This document shows positions 62,989 to 64,000 of a stretch of 64,000 nucleotides of DNA, one piece after another. The stretch comes from Mucilaginibacter sabulilitoris. GTDB lineage: Bacteria; Bacteroidota; Bacteroidia; Sphingobacteriales; Sphingobacteriaceae. The translations under genes were made by a program, and so were the position numbers. The notes below the pieces were generated by a model that saw nothing but the letters and a program-made list of their open reading frames with translations, ran no database searches and was not told the DNA's origin. The first letter of the stretch is position 1; each line of letters begins with the position of its first letter. The stretch spans positions 7,068,001 through 7,132,000 of the forward strand of contig NZ_CP139558.1 of the NCBI RefSeq assembly GCF_034262375.1, in the 5' to 3' direction.

Positions 62989-63194
62989 AAGCTTATTTTG
63001 TAATAAATTTTATATGATTTATAACGGTGGCTTAAAGATAATATTTTGTTAAATGAAAATTAAATGAAATTTTTTCGCCCCAGAAACTCCCTTATTTAAC
63101 ATAAGTGACTGAATGATTGACTACTGTATACTAAAAATATTTTTCACCCATGTACTAAATATTAATTAATGGGTAAAAAATATCTTTAAACGAT

Positions 63195-63779
63195 CTAATT
63201 TTTAAGGCTAAGCTCCTTATTCTGCATCATTTTGCGTAGGTTATTGAGTGCATAACGCATACGCCCAAGCGCGGTGTTTATGCTAACTTCGGTAATATCG
63301 GCAATTTCTTTAAAGCTCATATCGCCGAAATGGCGCATGATCAATACTTCCTTTTGCTCAGATGGCAAAAGCTGTATCAAGGTTTTAAGATCTTTATGGG
63401 TTTGTTCGCGTACCATGCGGTCTTCGGTACTTTCGTCATAATTACCCAGCACTTCAAAAATATCAAAGTCATCGCCGTTACTTACCATTGGCGCACGTTT
63501 TTCACGGCGGAAGTGGTCGATAACCAAATTGTGCGCAATACGGGTAACCCAGGGTAAAAATTTACCTTCTTCGTTGTACTTCCCGGCTTTTAGGGTATTT
63601 ATTACCTTAATAAAGGTATCCTGAAAAATATCTTCGGCTAAGTATTCGTCTTTTACCAGCAGATAAATCGAGGTGTATATTTTTGTTTGATATCGTCTAA
63701 TCAATTCAACCAGTCCCGCTTCGTCACCGGCAATATATAGATGGATTAGATCCTGATCACTTTTCAATTGAAAATCCAT
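63195..63779 (-). CDS. ECF-type RNA polymerase sigma factor
   Basis: A 194-aa sigma-70-family protein. Region 2 is around DEYLAEDIFQDTFIKVINTL and FLPWVTRIAHNLVIDHFRREKR (promoter -10 melting and recognition); region 4 is around EQKEVLIMRHFGDMSFKEIADITEVSINTALGRMRYALNNLRK (helix-turn-helix for -35). No anti-sigma gene is adjacent. The 220 bp upstream shows no good promoter. Confidence 0.93.
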   Translation of the reverse strand: MDFQLKSDQDLIHLYIAGDEAGLVELIRRYQTKIYTSIYLLVKDEYLAEDIFQDTFIKVINTLKAGKYNEEGKFLPWVTRIAHNLVIDHFRREKRAPMVSNGDDFDIFEVLGNYDESTEDRMVREQTHKDLKTLIQLLPSEQKEVLIMRHFGDMSFKEIADITEVSINTALGRMRYALNNLRKMMQNKELSLKN

Positions 63780-63866
63780 AGAAAGTACTACTTAAACTTA
63801 ATTTTTAGTTATGAACGTATGAAGTAAAGTATATTCTATAGTATGCTCCTTAGGGTTAAGAAATTG

Positions 63867-63998
63867 TTACTTCAAATAAAGTAATTTCTGTGTTAAAAAA
63901 CAAATTATATTTTTTAGTTGTTGCTGTTTATCAGGTTTTTTCGGTTGGCTAACAGCCTCGGCTGCTGTAGTTTTACCTCGCCTTTTTATACGACTTTT
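63867..63998 (-). CDS. 3' end of a gene cut by the right edge
   Basis: A minus-strand frame open to the edge has 43 codons before TAA at 63867-63869. It reads KSRIKRRGKTTAAEAVSQPKKPDKQQQ, then LKNIICFLTQKLLYLK. It looks like a basic C-terminal tail, but too little is present to identify it. Confidence 0.35.
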   Translation of the reverse strand, partial: KSRIKRRGKTTAAEAVSQPKKPDKQQQLKNIICFLTQKLLYLK

Positions 63999-64000
63999 AA

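Overview
The window comes from a Bacteroidota chromosome, most probably family Sphingobacteriaceae (Mucilaginibacter/Pedobacter-like). The evidence is the mix of lineage-typical families (DUF3108, DUF3109, DUF2480, DUF4834, DUF6427, a RemB-like barrel, PorP/SprF with a type IX secretion cargo), Bacteroidota -7 boxes of the form TAnnTTTG before several genes, and palindromic intergenic repeats. No rRNA, tRNA or CRISPR array was seen.

Layout. 1-21.2 kb is mostly housekeeping, nearly all on the minus strand: a GAF/PAS sensor (cut by the left edge) behind glyA, scpA, dxs (plus), a RemB-like outer-membrane barrel, gmd, three DUF proteins, then a tight run purQ-coaX-outer-membrane protein-lptC-PpiD-like foldase that links metabolism to envelope assembly. 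A DUF6427 membrane protein, a glycosyltransferase, an LpxH-like phosphoesterase, a 37-aa membrane peptide, a DinB protein, a YjjG-like nucleotidase and upp follow. 21.4-28.2 kb is on the plus strand: a GNAT/MarR pair under a palindromic operator, uvrB, two small membrane proteins and a YfhO-family protein. 28.3-40.9 kb is a surface-polysaccharide locus (four glycosyltransferases, three methyltransferases, a flippase) that encloses a large type IX secreted surface protein and its PorP/SprF partner. The surface protein is split by a TA dinucleotide tract.

41-46.4 kb is the mobile part: a 198-bp inverted-repeat element inside a terminator loop, a LamG protein without a clear start, typA, a frameshifted ankyrin gene, and an IS110-group element. 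The ends of the IS110 element can be fixed at base level, and its upstream non-coding end folds into a convincing bridge RNA whose two loops match the target and the element's own end. 46.4-51.6 kb is an amidoligase island: two alpha/beta hydrolases, an ATP-grasp ligase, a GCS2/YbdK ligase and a class I glutamine amidotransferase, which together look like a pathway for an unknown small amide or peptide. 51.8-64 kb returns to core genes: aconitase, a GrpB-like protein, a polysaccharide deacetylase, a TolC/adaptor export pair, a lone peptide-binding lipoprotein, recA, nth and an ECF sigma factor.

The main points for follow-up are the IS110 bridge RNA and its palindromic target, the amidoligase island, the likely phase-variable surface protein, the elements inserted in terminator loops, and the MarR operator.
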